Both the position numbers and the translations under genes were made by a program. From Saccharimonas sp963542675 (GTDB taxonomy: Bacteria > Patescibacteriota > Saccharimonadia > Saccharimonadales > Saccharimonadaceae): DNA of 62,789 nt. Positions 24,131 through 31,789 of this stretch are shown here, piece by piece (the stretch's first letter is position 1; the number at the start of each line of letters is the position of its first letter). The stretch is taken from NCBI GenBank assembly GCA_963542675.1, contig CAUTXC010000003.1:1-62789 (forward strand), in the 5' to 3' direction. The notes under the pieces were generated by a model. The model ran no database searches, was not told where the DNA came from, and was given only the letters and a program-made list of their open reading frames with translations.

Positions 24131-24589
24131 CTATTTATCCTTTTGCTGAGCCTGCTCGGCTGCACCGCCAAAGAGGAAGGTTACCCACTGCTCGAAGTTG
24201 CTACTCTGTGCATCGGGATTGGTGGGCTTGTCGGTTGGTGGATCGTGTGCCTCAGCACTATTCTTAGGTAGCACAATTACCTTCTCGCCAGGTGCCACTA
24301 GGCCAAGTTTCTCACGAGCAGCAAGCTCTTTGTACTCGTCACTCTCGCGGAAGTTCTTTTGGTATTGCAGCGTTTGCGTCTCAAGCTCGGTGAGGACAAG
24401 CTGCCGCCGTTTCGTCTCTAGCTCGCGCTGCTGCGTATAGTTCTGCTGGAGACGTGCCACCGACTGCCAGGCAAGGTATGTCGCAATCACGAGCGCAAGC
24501 GCCAGCACAATGGTATTGAGCTGGAGATAATCATGCTTGATCTTGTAGATGATGTGGCGCTTGGTAGTATCGCTGAACACAAACTTCAT
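24131..24589 (-). CDS. FtsB/DivIC-family septum formation protein
   Basis: A 152-aa bitopic protein: short cytoplasmic N-terminus, one membrane segment (TIVLALALVIATYLAW), a coiled coil (RLQQNYTQQRELETKRRQLV onward), then AAREKLGLVAPGEKVIVLP. The REKLGLVxPGEKVI block is the conserved end of the FtsB/DivIC domain. These proteins join the FtsQLB divisome complex. A 40-residue Pro/Gln-rich tail follows. TATAAT ends 8 nt before the ATG, and the initiator tRNA lies downstream on the same strand. Confidence 0.5.
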   Translation of the reverse strand: MKFVFSDTTKRHIIYKIKHDYLQLNTIVLALALVIATYLAWQSVARLQQNYTQQRELETKRRQLVLTELETQTLQYQKNFRESDEYKELAAREKLGLVAPGEKVIVLPKNSAEAHDPPTDKPTNPDAQSSNFEQWVTFLFGGAAEQAQQKDK

Positions 24590-24597
24590 AGGCTTCT

Positions 24598-24603
24598 ATT
24601 ATA
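24598..24603 (-). promoter_or_regulatory. -10 element of the ftsB-like gene (TATAAT), 8 nt before ATG
   Basis: Consensus TATAAT on the minus strand; the mRNA would have at most one or two bases before the ATG at 24589. Confidence 0.5.
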
Positions 24604-24727
24604 CCGTAGACCACGCAGTTGCTGCAAAAGCTGCGGCCAGCAAAAAACACGCTGCGCACCACAATTTTGGTAAAAAATCGCTCATAGACTTGCCAGGTGT
24701 CGACCTCTGTGCTATAACCAATGCAAG

Positions 24728-25360
24728 ATGACATACAAACAACCCTCTCAAGAGGCTGCTTGGCAACGCAGCCTAGAATCTTCAACGCCGCCAAAAACGG
24801 TATTTGGTGCTGTGACACATGCAACAGTATGGGTAGGCCAATTAGCAATACAAGGCGAGCTATTTGGTGATAGCGATACTTCTTATTCTGCCGATCATGA
24901 ACAAACCGAGCCTATACCCGCAATATATCCCAACACTCATACCACAGGCAGCTCTACCTCTGAAACACAGCCAAAGCGGCCTACATTTGATGATCTCCTT
25001 GCTCAACAACGCTCTGTTAATGCGCTTGAGCGCAAACGCACTCGTCGTTCCACTCCCGAACTTATCAATGCTTGGCAAGAGCTCGATCACGCCATTGCCA
25101 ACCATCTCTTTGGCATGTCACCACAAGAATATGAAAAGTGCCGTACTGAGACGACGGAGCAATTCTATGCAATCGTTGCATATCGCCGAAAAGTACGTGA
25201 TGCTACTAAAGCCACTCACCCATCTCAAACCACCGCTCAGCACAGCAATAGGCCACAGCGAAGCGCACGAGAAAGATTATCCAGCCCCCAGGATGCCGCC
25301 GCTGGAGAATATGTAGTGCGTCCAAAACTACCAAAAAACCCTAAGAAGCTCGACTACTAG
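24728..25360 (+). CDS. Hypothetical soluble protein
   Basis: A 210-aa protein of no recognised family. It is low in hydrophobic residues, rich in Thr, Ser, Gln and Pro between residues 50 and 90, and then has a charged helical part (LLAQQRSVNALERKRTRRST) and a basic, Pro-rich end (VVRPKLPKNPKKLDY). No signal peptide. Much of it is probably disordered. A TATAAC lies 9 nt before the ATG. It lies divergently from the ftsB-like gene and upstream of the second CAU tRNA. Confidence 0.5.
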   Translation: MTYKQPSQEAAWQRSLESSTPPKTVFGAVTHATVWVGQLAIQGELFGDSDTSYSADHEQTEPIPAIYPNTHTTGSSTSETQPKRPTFDDLLAQQRSVNALERKRTRRSTPELINAWQELDHAIANHLFGMSPQEYEKCRTETTEQFYAIVAYRRKVRDATKATHPSQTTAQHSNRPQRSARERLSSPQDAAAGEYVVRPKLPKNPKKLDY

Positions 25361-25383
25361 TAGCATATACGCCAACAATACGG

Positions 25384-25389
25384 TATAAT
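25384..25389 (+). promoter_or_regulatory. -10 element of the tRNA gene at 25404 (TATAAT)
   Basis: Consensus TATAAT 14 nt before the tRNA 5' end. Confidence 0.5.
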
Positions 25390-25403
25390 GTGGCAAGTGG
25401 TCT

Positions 25404-25479
25404 GGGGGCGTAGCTCAGTGGTCAGAGCAGCGGGCTCATAACCTGTTGGCCGCTGGTTCAAGTCCAGCCGCCCCCACCA
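25404..25479 (+). tRNA. tRNA with CAU anticodon, probably tRNA-Ile2 (lysidine substrate)
   Basis: Normal cloverleaf with encoded CCA. The acceptor stem is GGGGGCG paired with CGCCCCC, and the anticodon loop is CTCATAA. The T-arm sequence CGCTGGTTCAAGTCCAGC and the D-arm GTGGTCAGAGCAG are almost the same as in E. coli tRNA-Ile2, whose CAU anticodon is modified by TilS. tilS is present in this window (20263-21111). The identity is therefore likely Ile2, but not proven from sequence. Confidence 0.5.
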
Positions 25480-25498
25480 TTGCAAAGATTAGTCATAG

Positions 25499-25521
25499 CA
25501 CGCCCGTAGTGGCGTGTTTTT
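25499..25521 (+). terminator. Intrinsic terminator after tRNA(CAU)
   Basis: CACGCC (25499-25504) pairs with GGCGTG (25511-25516) around a 6-nt loop, followed by TTTTT. Confidence 0.5.
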
Positions 25522-25549
25522 AGTACGCGCAAACGGTATTAATAGGACT

Positions 25550-25678
25550 ATGAGTAATGTAGCTAACCGCATAGACTATATCAAGCTTCCAGCCCGAGAC
25601 GCTACGAAGTTGGCTACAGTAAAAGCGCTTTTATTTCAAGACCCAGCAGACAATAACCTTGCAGCTTGGTTGGAGTAA
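25550..25678 (+). pseudogene. Internally deleted remnant of a VOC (glyoxalase-like) gene
   Basis: A 42-codon frame reads NRIDYIKLPARDATKLATVK at the N-terminal side and FQDPADNNLAAWLE at the end. The first part matches the start of VOC proteins (NRIxYIELPxxD followed by the first helix). The last part matches the C-terminal strand (F-x-D-P-x-G-N-x-L-A-x-W-x-E). The roughly 70-80 residues that normally lie between are missing. ATTAAT ends 6 nt before the ATG. It is either a decayed gene or a very small retained fragment; a full VOC gene lies nearby at 25966. Confidence 0.5.
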
Positions 25679-25762
25679 TCATTAGGAATTTTACGATTGT
25701 ATTAGCAACATCATACTATTGCTTATTGCAAAACTTCATTGCATATAATCGTTACCTTCTGC

Positions 25763-25768
25763 TATACT
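25763..25768 (+). promoter_or_regulatory. -10 element (TATACT), 6 nt before ATG at 25775
   Basis: GCTATACT with spacer ACGGCT before the start codon. It selects the inner ATG over the longer frame starting at 25739. Confidence 0.5.
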
Positions 25769-25774
25769 ACGGCT

Positions 25775-25960
25775 ATGAAGAGTAAAAAATTATCCAATAA
25801 AATCATCATTGCATGGCTGGCGGTGCTTACCATCGGCCTCCTGTCGCTTATCGGCTGGGCCGTAGCACTGCAAAACAACTACCACAGCGCAGTCGACTCG
25901 CTTGGTAAGCAAGTGTTTGACCTCCAGGTGCAGCTTAATCAAAAGAATCAGCAGAAATAA
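25775..25960 (+). CDS. Small single-pass membrane protein with coiled coil
   Basis: A 61-aa protein: basic N-terminus (MKSKKLSNK), one membrane helix (IIIAWLAVLTIGLLSLIGWA), then a helical extracytoplasmic tail (SLGKQVFDLQVQLNQKNQQK) likely to form a coiled coil. The TATACT 6 nt before the ATG at 25775 fixes the start. The VOC gene begins 5 nt after its stop, so both share a transcript. No family recognised. Confidence 0.5.
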   Translation: MKSKKLSNKIIIAWLAVLTIGLLSLIGWAVALQNNYHSAVDSLGKQVFDLQVQLNQKNQQK

Positions 25961-25965
25961 CCACC

Positions 25966-26406
25966 ATGCCCGTCCTCCATCATATCGCACTCTCGGTACG
26001 CAGCGCTACTGCGAGCATCCAATTCTACAAGCGCCTTGGCTTCACTGAGGCAGTTGTGTGGCATGCACCAGATGGTACATTAACTATTCATCAGCTACTC
26101 AACTCCACTGGTGTGATCCTTGAGCTCTTTGCCTATACCCACAATACACACCAACCACAAGCGCAGCCAACAATTGGCAATGATCTCGAAACAGTCGGCA
26201 TTAAGCACATTGGCCTCAGTGTTGATAATCTCGATGAGTTTCGCGCAGCAGCCCTTAGCTGGAGTGAGCCAACCGATATCGTGATGGGGCGAACTGGCTT
26301 TCGCTACTGCTTCATTAAAGACCCAGACGGCAACTGGGTGGAAATCGTCGAAGACAAGCGTGGCCTCATACCAGGCATAACAGTCGTGGACATGTCGCCC
26401 CGCTAG
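25966..26406 (+). CDS. VOC-superfamily protein (glyoxalase/bleomycin resistance-like)
   Basis: A 146-aa protein with two beta-alpha-beta-beta-beta modules: HHIALSVRSATASIQFYKRL near the start and GIKHIGLSVDNLDEFRAAAL in the second half, ending CFIKDPDGNWVEIVEDKRG. The metal ligands expected in VOC enzymes (His at 6, Glu at about 46, His at about 87, Glu near the end) are all present. It could be a lyase, dioxygenase or binding protein; the substrate cannot be inferred. Translation is probably coupled to the small membrane protein 5 nt upstream. Confidence 0.5.
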   Translation: MPVLHHIALSVRSATASIQFYKRLGFTEAVVWHAPDGTLTIHQLLNSTGVILELFAYTHNTHQPQAQPTIGNDLETVGIKHIGLSVDNLDEFRAAALSWSEPTDIVMGRTGFRYCFIKDPDGNWVEIVEDKRGLIPGITVVDMSPR

Positions 26407-26427
26407 CAGCTTATGCGCTCACACCCT

Positions 26428-26467
26428 CTCTCATACCTCTCTCGCTGCGAGAGGTACAAAATGAGAG
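26428..26467. repeat. Nested hairpin in the intergenic region after the VOC gene
   Basis: Inner stem ACCTCTC/GAGAGGT (26435-26441 and 26449-26455) is enclosed by CTCTCAT/ATGAGAG (26428-26434 and 26461-26467). There is no U-tract. More GAGAG/CTCTC-type repeats follow to 26525. It may be a REP-like or structural RNA element. Confidence 0.5.
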
Positions 26468-26630
26468 AAAAGCCACAATTCATGCCAAACATCGCTCTCT
26501 AGCGCTCTGAGTAGTGCGAGAGCGTGTCTATCGGCGCGAAGTTTAGTTTCTCGTCACGCAGTATAGGCTCGCGGCTTACTTCATCTCATACTCTACTTGC
26601 TTTGTAGCCCTTCTTGCACTAAGTTCAACA

Positions 26631-26663
26631 AAAAAGACCCTTCTGTTACAGAAAGGTCTTTTT
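26631..26663. terminator. Bidirectional intrinsic terminator
   Basis: AAAAAGACC pairs with GGTCTTTTT, enclosing a second stem TTCTG/CAGAA with a 3-nt loop. U-tracts lie on both sides. It separates the convergent VOC gene and the small basic protein gene. Confidence 0.5.
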
Positions 26664-26681
26664 CATATACACGTGTCCGGG

Positions 26682-26930
26682 TTATTTGGTTGCTTTAGCA
26701 GCCTTCTTGGCGGGCTTTGCCGCGTCTTTCTTGGCAGCAAAGGGGAATTTGTTGCGTGAGTGTTCCTTCACATAGTAGCCCTCAGGCATGTCACACGGCT
26801 CACCCTTGCCGTTGTTTGGTGATTTGCAAAAATAGTAAATCGTCCGCTTTACGCCACCGCGCAATACCGCATCTTTTTGCGTGTGCAAGTAGTATGTAGT
26901 ACCATTCGAACTAGTATATTTGTAAGCCAT
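26682..26930 (-). CDS. Small protein with lysine/alanine-rich tail
   Basis: An 82-aa protein. Residues 1-65 form a compact, aromatic-rich domain (YKYTSSNGTTYYLHTQKDAV, RTIYYFCKSPNN, CDMPEGYYVKE). The last 17 residues are a histone-H1-like tail (AAKKDAAKPAKKAAKATK). Similar small proteins with the pattern N-G-x-T-Y-Y-L-H are, to my recollection, common in Patescibacteria, but I know no function. The tail suggests nucleic-acid binding (inference). A very strong SD sequence (AGGAGG) and a TTGACA -35 box suggest high expression. Confidence 0.5.
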   Translation of the reverse strand: MAYKYTSSNGTTYYLHTQKDAVLRGGVKRTIYYFCKSPNNGKGEPCDMPEGYYVKEHSRNKFPFAAKKDAAKPAKKAAKATK

Positions 26931-26961
26931 AGTGCTCCTCCTATTTGATCTTACAAAACCT

Positions 26962-26990
26962 AGCCTACATGCTCACAAAATGGATGTCAA
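26962..26990 (-). promoter_or_regulatory. Promoter of the small basic protein (TTGACA - 17 bp - TAGGCT)
   Basis: A consensus -35 TTGACA (26985-26990) lies 17 bp from a weak -10 TAGGCT (26962-26967). It gives a short leader with AGGAGGAG before the ATG. Further upstream (27090-27115) a second TTGACC-containing stretch may be another promoter. The rest of the gap, 26991-27208, holds a GAGCGA/TCGCTC hairpin at 27131-27146 and nothing else I can name. Confidence 0.5.
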
Positions 26991-27208
26991 CACTTTGGCA
27001 GCGATTTTTTACAGAGATGGCAACCATAGACGCGCGATTTTGTTTTTTGCTTATGGTTATTGTGTATGATAGATATTGGTACTATTTTTGTACGATAAAC
27101 AGGGGTCAAGCATAAATTTTATGGAGCACCGAGCGAACGCTCGCTCACGGCCATCTTGCGTGTTGTACGTGTTGTAAATTATGTTGTAGTTTTTTATTTT
27201 TTGGCTGT

Positions 27209-27844
27209 TTATTTTGCTGCTCGATACTGAATGCGTAGCATAATCCGCAAAATAATCATCCCCACAATACGCCCAAGAATGGCCGAGATGACTACGCCAG
27301 TAAGGAGAATCGTCCAGCCAGCAAAGTCAGGTGACCATAGTGGTGCACTAAAGTTGTAGTGGTAGAGACTGGTGTCGGGCATTTTGGCGGTCTGAAGGCT
27401 AGCATTGGTACTACTGAGCTTGCCCAGCTCCTCGTAGACACAGCGCACATAGTCGATCGACCAGCTATGGAAGCGTGGCTTACACACTGCATCGGCCTTG
27501 GCGTTGGCGGTTTGGCCGGCGCGGTTGGTGGTGCTCATCGAGGCGTTGAGCGCAGCCTTAGCGTCGCGATTGTACTGCTCTTGTAGGTAGATTGGGCCAG
27601 TATCGGCATTCATGTGGGCAGAGGAATACTGCTGCAGGTCGGCAATGCGCTGGCGGATCTGCTCCATATTGCCCGCCTTATCTGCCGAGAGAACTGCCCG
27701 CCGCCGCTCGGTCATCCCCACATTATTGAGCCGCAAGAAGGTCGCAGACAGCACAAGCAGCACCATAAGTAGTAGCACCAAGTGCCACATCTTGATGCGC
27801 CGGAGTCGCTTCATCGAGCGCTTGACTTGCTGTTTGTTTGCCAT
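27209..27844 (-). CDS. Bitopic/two-pass membrane protein, unknown
   Basis: A 211-aa protein starting MANKQQVKRSMKRLRRIK (ATG at 27844). One hydrophobic segment is near residue 20 (HLVLLLMVLLVLSATFL) and one or two are near the C-terminus (WTILLTGVVISAILGRIVGM). The middle (about 45-165) is extracytoplasmic, helical, with two Cys (ADAVCKPRFHSW and DYVRCVYEELGK) that could form a disulfide. The basic N-terminus and tail would be cytoplasmic. A TATACT at about 27883-27888 gives a leader of some 30 nt. No family recognised. murC is transcribed divergently. Confidence 0.5.
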   Translation of the reverse strand: MANKQQVKRSMKRLRRIKMWHLVLLLMVLLVLSATFLRLNNVGMTERRRAVLSADKAGNMEQIRQRIADLQQYSSAHMNADTGPIYLQEQYNRDAKAALNASMSTTNRAGQTANAKADAVCKPRFHSWSIDYVRCVYEELGKLSSTNASLQTAKMPDTSLYHYNFSAPLWSPDFAGWTILLTGVVISAILGRIVGMIILRIMLRIQYRAAK

Positions 27845-27974
27845 GCTATGTACCCTACGTATGCCCACTTATGCTTTGGCTCTAGTATAGCATAACCTCA
27901 ATATTGAACCCAGTAGCGCGAGGTGGAGCAATCGCACTCCTTAGCTACCTCTGGTGGTTTTGTGCCAGAGGCGG

Positions 27975-27980
27975 TACAAT
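27975..27980 (+). promoter_or_regulatory. -10 element of murC (TACAAT), 7 nt before ATG
   Basis: TACAAT with spacer GGAAGGT before the ATG at 27988; it supports that start over two earlier ATGs. Confidence 0.5.
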
Positions 27981-27987
27981 GGAAGGT

Positions 27988-29250
27988 ATGAATATCTACT
28001 TCTCTGGAATCGGCGGCGTGGGCCTAGGGCCGCTGGCTGAGTTGGCGCACGACGCAGGACACCATGTGCTTGGCTCAGATAGCCACATTGGGCTTGAAAC
28101 ACAAGAACTCGAGCAGCGTGGCATCTCCGTCTCACAAGACCAAACAGGCGAATACCTAGCCTACCGCCACAAGCAAACCCCCATCGATTGGTTTATCTAT
28201 ACTGCAGCTTTGCCGCCCGATCACCCCGAGCTTGTCTTGGCACGTCGACTTGGCATCTATACCGCTAAGCGTGACGAGCTCCTTACTTATCTCATCAAAG
28301 AAAAAGACCTCCAGCTCATTGCCATCGCGGGTACCCACGGCAAGACAACAACAACTGGCCTGATGGTGTGGGCGCTGCGCCAGCTGGGTGAGCCAGTCAG
28401 CTACTCAGTAGGTACTACGCTAAGCTTTGGTCCCAGTGGCCATTATGTACCGGGTAGTCGCTACTTTGTGTATGAGTGTGATGAGTTTGACCGCAACTTT
28501 TTGCAATTCCACCCTCATCTCACGCTGCTGACCTCTGTTGACTATGACCACCCAGACACCTATCCTACCAAGCAGGATTACACCGATGCCTTTAGCCGCT
28601 TCCTTGAGCAGAGCGAATATACTATCATGTGGCAACGCGATGCCGATGCGGGCGTTGTACCACCACGGCGGCGGGCGCGTGTCTTGGAAGATGAGGATGT
28701 GCAGCAATTTGCACTCGCAGGGGCCCACAACCGAGCAAACGCAACACTGGTGGCAACGGCATGCAAGCAGCTCAGGCTTGGCTCACCCGAGCACATTCGA
28801 GCAGCTATCAATACCTTCCCGGGAGTGCAGCGGCGCTTTGAGCGGCTTGGGACTGGACTGTATAGCGATTATGGCCACCACCCGGTAGAAATCGCCGCGA
28901 CATTGCAAATGGCACGAGAATTGTCCGACCATGTTGTGCTGGTATATCAGCCACATCAAAACGTCCGTCAGCATGAGATCCGTCAGCAATACACTGACTG
29001 TATGGAGCGCGCCGAGCAAATCTATTGGCTGCCAACCTACCTTAGTCGCGAAGACCCAGCTCTATCCATCCTCACCCCGCAGCAACTTACTGAGCAACTA
29101 ACAAACCGTAGCAGTGTTCACTATGCCGAGCTCGATGACACCTTGTGGCACGCCATCCAAACTGCCCGCGCCGAGGGCAAGCTTGTGCTCTGCATGGGAG
29201 CAGGCACGATTGATGGCTGGGTACGGCAGCGGCTCGCACAAGAGGGGTAA
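27988..29250 (+). CDS. murC: UDP-N-acetylmuramate--L-alanine ligase MurC
   Basis: MurC adds L-alanine to UDP-MurNAc, the first step of the peptidoglycan stem peptide, using ATP in the cytoplasm. The protein (420 aa) starts MNIYFSGIGGVGLGPLAELA, the Mur N-terminal Rossmann motif. The ATP loop is AIAGTHGKTTTTGLM. ECDEFDRNFLQFHPHLTLLT and VDYDHPDTYPT match the central domain, and SDYGHHPVEIAATLQMAREL the C-terminal domain. The start is fixed by TACAAT 7 nt upstream. It stands alone rather than in a mur cluster. Confidence 0.5.
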   Translation: MNIYFSGIGGVGLGPLAELAHDAGHHVLGSDSHIGLETQELEQRGISVSQDQTGEYLAYRHKQTPIDWFIYTAALPPDHPELVLARRLGIYTAKRDELLTYLIKEKDLQLIAIAGTHGKTTTTGLMVWALRQLGEPVSYSVGTTLSFGPSGHYVPGSRYFVYECDEFDRNFLQFHPHLTLLTSVDYDHPDTYPTKQDYTDAFSRFLEQSEYTIMWQRDADAGVVPPRRRARVLEDEDVQQFALAGAHNRANATLVATACKQLRLGSPEHIRAAINTFPGVQRRFERLGTGLYSDYGHHPVEIAATLQMARELSDHVVLVYQPHQNVRQHEIRQQYTDCMERAEQIYWLPTYLSREDPALSILTPQQLTEQLTNRSSVHYAELDDTLWHAIQTARAEGKLVLCMGAGTIDGWVRQRLAQEG

Positions 29251-29365
29251 ATACCTACCTCAAGCTATCTACACCCATCACGAATGGCATTTACAAGCGC
29301 TCACCCACTATTATTACTTATGTGTAGTGGCTATGATGGATTACAGCACCCTCAAACCACACAAC

Positions 29366-29707
29366 TTACCGGTCATCCCCACTACCCCGCAGCTGACCGC
29401 GCTGCTGGCGGCTGGCGAGCTTGGCGTTGTTGCGCTGAGCAACCTCCTCAAGACTCGAACCAAGCAAGTGTGCCACTGCCGTTACATACCACAAAACATC
29501 GCCCAGCTCCTTAATGATTGCCTGCTTATCTGCCTCGGTTATCGTGCCCTGCTGGTCACGCAGTAGCTTCTTAAACTTCTCGAGCACCTCGCCCGATTCA
29601 CCGCCCAGACCTAGCACCATACCCATTAGTTGGGCATTGGCATCACCGTAGGCATAGTCACTGCTCAGGGTAGTGATTGCTTGCTGTGCGTAGTCGTCGA
29701 TCTTCAT
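29366..29707 (-). CDS. MazG-like NTP pyrophosphohydrolase
   Basis: A 113-aa all-alpha protein with the MazG metal-binding pattern: GGESGEVLEKFKKLLRD (E-x-x-x-E) followed by IIKELGDVLWYVTAVAHLLG (E-x-x-D). Single-domain MazG proteins hydrolyse (d)NTPs to NMPs and pyrophosphate and are seen as house-cleaning enzymes. AAGGAGG lies close to the ATG. The C-terminal 15 residues are basic and probably disordered. It lies just downstream of the wHTH-Nudix gene on the same strand. Confidence 0.5.
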   Translation of the reverse strand: MKIDDYAQQAITTLSSDYAYGDANAQLMGMVLGLGGESGEVLEKFKKLLRDQQGTITEADKQAIIKELGDVLWYVTAVAHLLGSSLEEVAQRNNAKLASRQQRGQLRGSGDDR

Positions 29708-29719
29708 ATATCCTCCTTG

Positions 29720-30397
29720 TTATTGATCTAAAACGTCGTCAAACTCCTCAAAAAAATACGGATCGCGAAAGAATGCCCGCGCGACAATCTGCTCCACTGC
29801 TGGTGCAAGCGTGTACTGCGCCAGTTTGTGTGGGCGCGCCCAAATGAGCCGTTCGTGCAAAGTGATATCATCAGTCGCCCCATAAAACACATGAGCAAGC
29901 GTAGTCGAGAGAATTGCCTTGTCTGCCCAAACACGAATATAGCATTCGCCCGCATGCTGCAGTACTAGGTCTATAGCGCCAAGCTTTTCCGCCGCTTCGC
30001 GCTGAGCTGCCGCTTGGATAGATCTGTCATCGATGTGGAGTTTGCCGTAAGGGAGCGTCCAGGTATCAATGTAGGGCTGCTTGGTGCGCTGTTGGAGTAA
30101 GACGTCACCATTACTATTTTGCACCACTAGCATGGTTACGATTTTAGGTTGGGTTCGAACCAGCATATTGTCTGTACTAACTCGATCGACATACGCCAAA
30201 CCACGTGGTGCCAGGCTATAGCCACCCGGCACCTTTTGGACAAGCCGGTGCTGCAGCAACACCTTGAGATGATAGCTAAAGAGATTGGTATCCACCCGCG
30301 GTGGGCGCAGATCACGAAAGCGAGCCACTTTGCGATAGCACAACACACTGAGAATCCGCCTTTGGATGTGGTGGTTAATCGTATCTTGCTCAAACAT
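29720..30397 (-). CDS. Winged-helix plus degenerate Nudix domain protein, probable transcription regulator
   Basis: A 225-aa two-domain protein. Residues 1-80 look like an ArsR/MarR-type winged helix (HIQRRILSVLCYRKVARFRD, then NLFSYHLKVLLQHRLVQKV, and a GYSLAPRGLAYVDR wing). Residues about 85-215 are a Nudix fold whose box reads YGKLHIDDRSIQAAAQREAA followed by EKLGA. The first Glu is Asp and the EE pair is EK, so catalysis is doubtful and the domain may sense a nucleotide ligand, as in NrtR, though with reversed domain order. A palindrome covering both divergent promoters (30431-30448) is a likely binding site. The partner gene encodes an HD-CYTH protein. Confidence 0.5.
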   Translation of the reverse strand: MFEQDTINHHIQRRILSVLCYRKVARFRDLRPPRVDTNLFSYHLKVLLQHRLVQKVPGGYSLAPRGLAYVDRVSTDNMLVRTQPKIVTMLVVQNSNGDVLLQQRTKQPYIDTWTLPYGKLHIDDRSIQAAAQREAAEKLGAIDLVLQHAGECYIRVWADKAILSTTLAHVFYGATDDITLHERLIWARPHKLAQYTLAPAVEQIVARAFFRDPYFFEEFDDVLDQ

Positions 30398-30430
30398 ATT
30401 TGACTCAAACTATCCTATCTATCCATACTT

Positions 30431-30448
30431 ACTATAGCACGCTATGGT
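30431..30448. promoter_or_regulatory. Palindrome overlapping two divergent -10 elements
   Basis: ACTATAGCACGCTATGGT is an 18-bp near-palindrome (ACnATAGC / GCTATnGT). It contains the -10 TATGGT of the plus-strand HD-CYTH gene (30443-30448, 6 nt before its ATG) and a TATAGT facing the wHTH-Nudix gene on the minus strand. A repressor bound here would shut both promoters. Confidence 0.5.
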
Positions 30449-30454
30449 AGTGAT

Positions 30455-31771
30455 ATGAATAACCTGCCATACAATAGTCACCACAATAATAACCAATATA
30501 ATCACACGTCAACGACTTCGCCGCCAGAACACAATTATCCACCACACACGTCACACGAACGAGGTATCACACCATCACCGGTCCAAAGTCAGCTGTGCCA
30601 TATTGCACTGCAGAGTATGGAGATAAGCTGTGATTTGGCCGATGTAGTGCGCGTGCCACGCCGGCCCGGTGGCGAGCGCGAGAATGACGCAGAGCATAGT
30701 TGGTCGCTTGCCGCCCTTGCGCCAGAATTACGAGCCTGTCTCTATCCGCAGTTAGATAATGATGTGGTGCAGCAATTTGCAACTGTCCACGAGCTGCTCG
30801 AGATTGTCACTGGCGATGTCGCAACGTTCGACCTTACCCCTGTGCAACTTTCCATCAAACAACAAAACGAGCAGCAAGCAGCCCACACATTATTACAACG
30901 TCTTCCACCCGTTATGCGTCAAGGGCTAGAGCGCTACGAAGCACAAAACACACCCGAAGCACGCTTTGTACGAGCAGTCGATAAGATCCTTCCAGTAGCG
31001 ATGGATATTGTTGGGCAAGGGGTGCGGGTAGTCGAAGAGGACTATGGCATTAAAAATCTTGCTGAACTGCAAGCAGCACACGACAAGCTCATCGAGAGCT
31101 TCACTCAGCGATTTGGCACAGAATTTCCTGAGCTTGCTGAGCTGTATGCAAATCTCGCTTATCATTTTGAGACATGCTATGCACAAGAAAAATCTGCCGA
31201 CATGATGAGTTCTCACGTCCCTGAGCGCCCCAATCAGCTCAAAGAAGTTGAGCGTAAATTTTTAGTCAACCTTGATAAGATACCAGCAGATATTGACTCA
31301 TATGACCATATCGACATCAGTCAGGGCTACCTCGCGCACAGCAGTGATGGATCGGAGACACGCGTCCGGCGTTTTGGTGATGGGCAACGTTTTGAGCTCA
31401 CGGTAAAATCGGGCGGTACTGTCGTGCGAGATGAGCAAAATATCATTATTAATGAAGCAACCTTTGCTTCGCTATGGCCACTCACCAAGGGCAAGCGCAT
31501 CGAGAAAACACGCTACTATGTACCCTACACTGACCCTGATAGCAACGAGCATACAATCGAGCTTGATATCTACCACGGCAACCTTGAAGGAAAACTCGTC
31601 ACTGCTGAAGTTGAGTTTCGCGGCCGCGAGACCGAGGCAACACTACGTGCTGAAACATTCTGCCCTCCCGAGTGGTGCAGCACAGATATTAGTTATGATC
31701 AACGCTACAAAAATAACGCACTAGCGAGCCAGCAACACGGCATGCTAGAGCTCAGTCAGGTGAGTATGTGA
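30455..31771 (+). CDS. HD-domain / CYTH-domain fusion protein
   Basis: A 438-aa protein with three parts. Residues 1-45 are a disordered Asn/His/Pro-rich tail. Residues about 50-250 are an HD-type phosphohydrolase related to YfbR-like 5'-nucleotidases, with ERENDAEHSWSLAALA and VHELLEIVTGDVATFD; the metal-binding HD pair is HE here. Residues about 265-430 are a CYTH (triphosphate tunnel) domain: ERKFLV in the ExExK motif, GYLAHSSD, ETRVRRFG, ELTVKSGG, RIEKTRYYVPY and TAEVEFRG. CYTH enzymes act on triphosphorylated substrates or make cAMP. I have not seen this fusion described. Leaderless start. The divergent wHTH-Nudix gene may regulate it. Confidence 0.5.
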   Translation: MNNLPYNSHHNNNQYNHTSTTSPPEHNYPPHTSHERGITPSPVQSQLCHIALQSMEISCDLADVVRVPRRPGGERENDAEHSWSLAALAPELRACLYPQLDNDVVQQFATVHELLEIVTGDVATFDLTPVQLSIKQQNEQQAAHTLLQRLPPVMRQGLERYEAQNTPEARFVRAVDKILPVAMDIVGQGVRVVEEDYGIKNLAELQAAHDKLIESFTQRFGTEFPELAELYANLAYHFETCYAQEKSADMMSSHVPERPNQLKEVERKFLVNLDKIPADIDSYDHIDISQGYLAHSSDGSETRVRRFGDGQRFELTVKSGGTVVRDEQNIIINEATFASLWPLTKGKRIEKTRYYVPYTDPDSNEHTIELDIYHGNLEGKLVTAEVEFRGRETEATLRAETFCPPEWCSTDISYDQRYKNNALASQQHGMLELSQVSM

Positions 31772-31789
31772 TCTTGCTACGGAGCGGTA

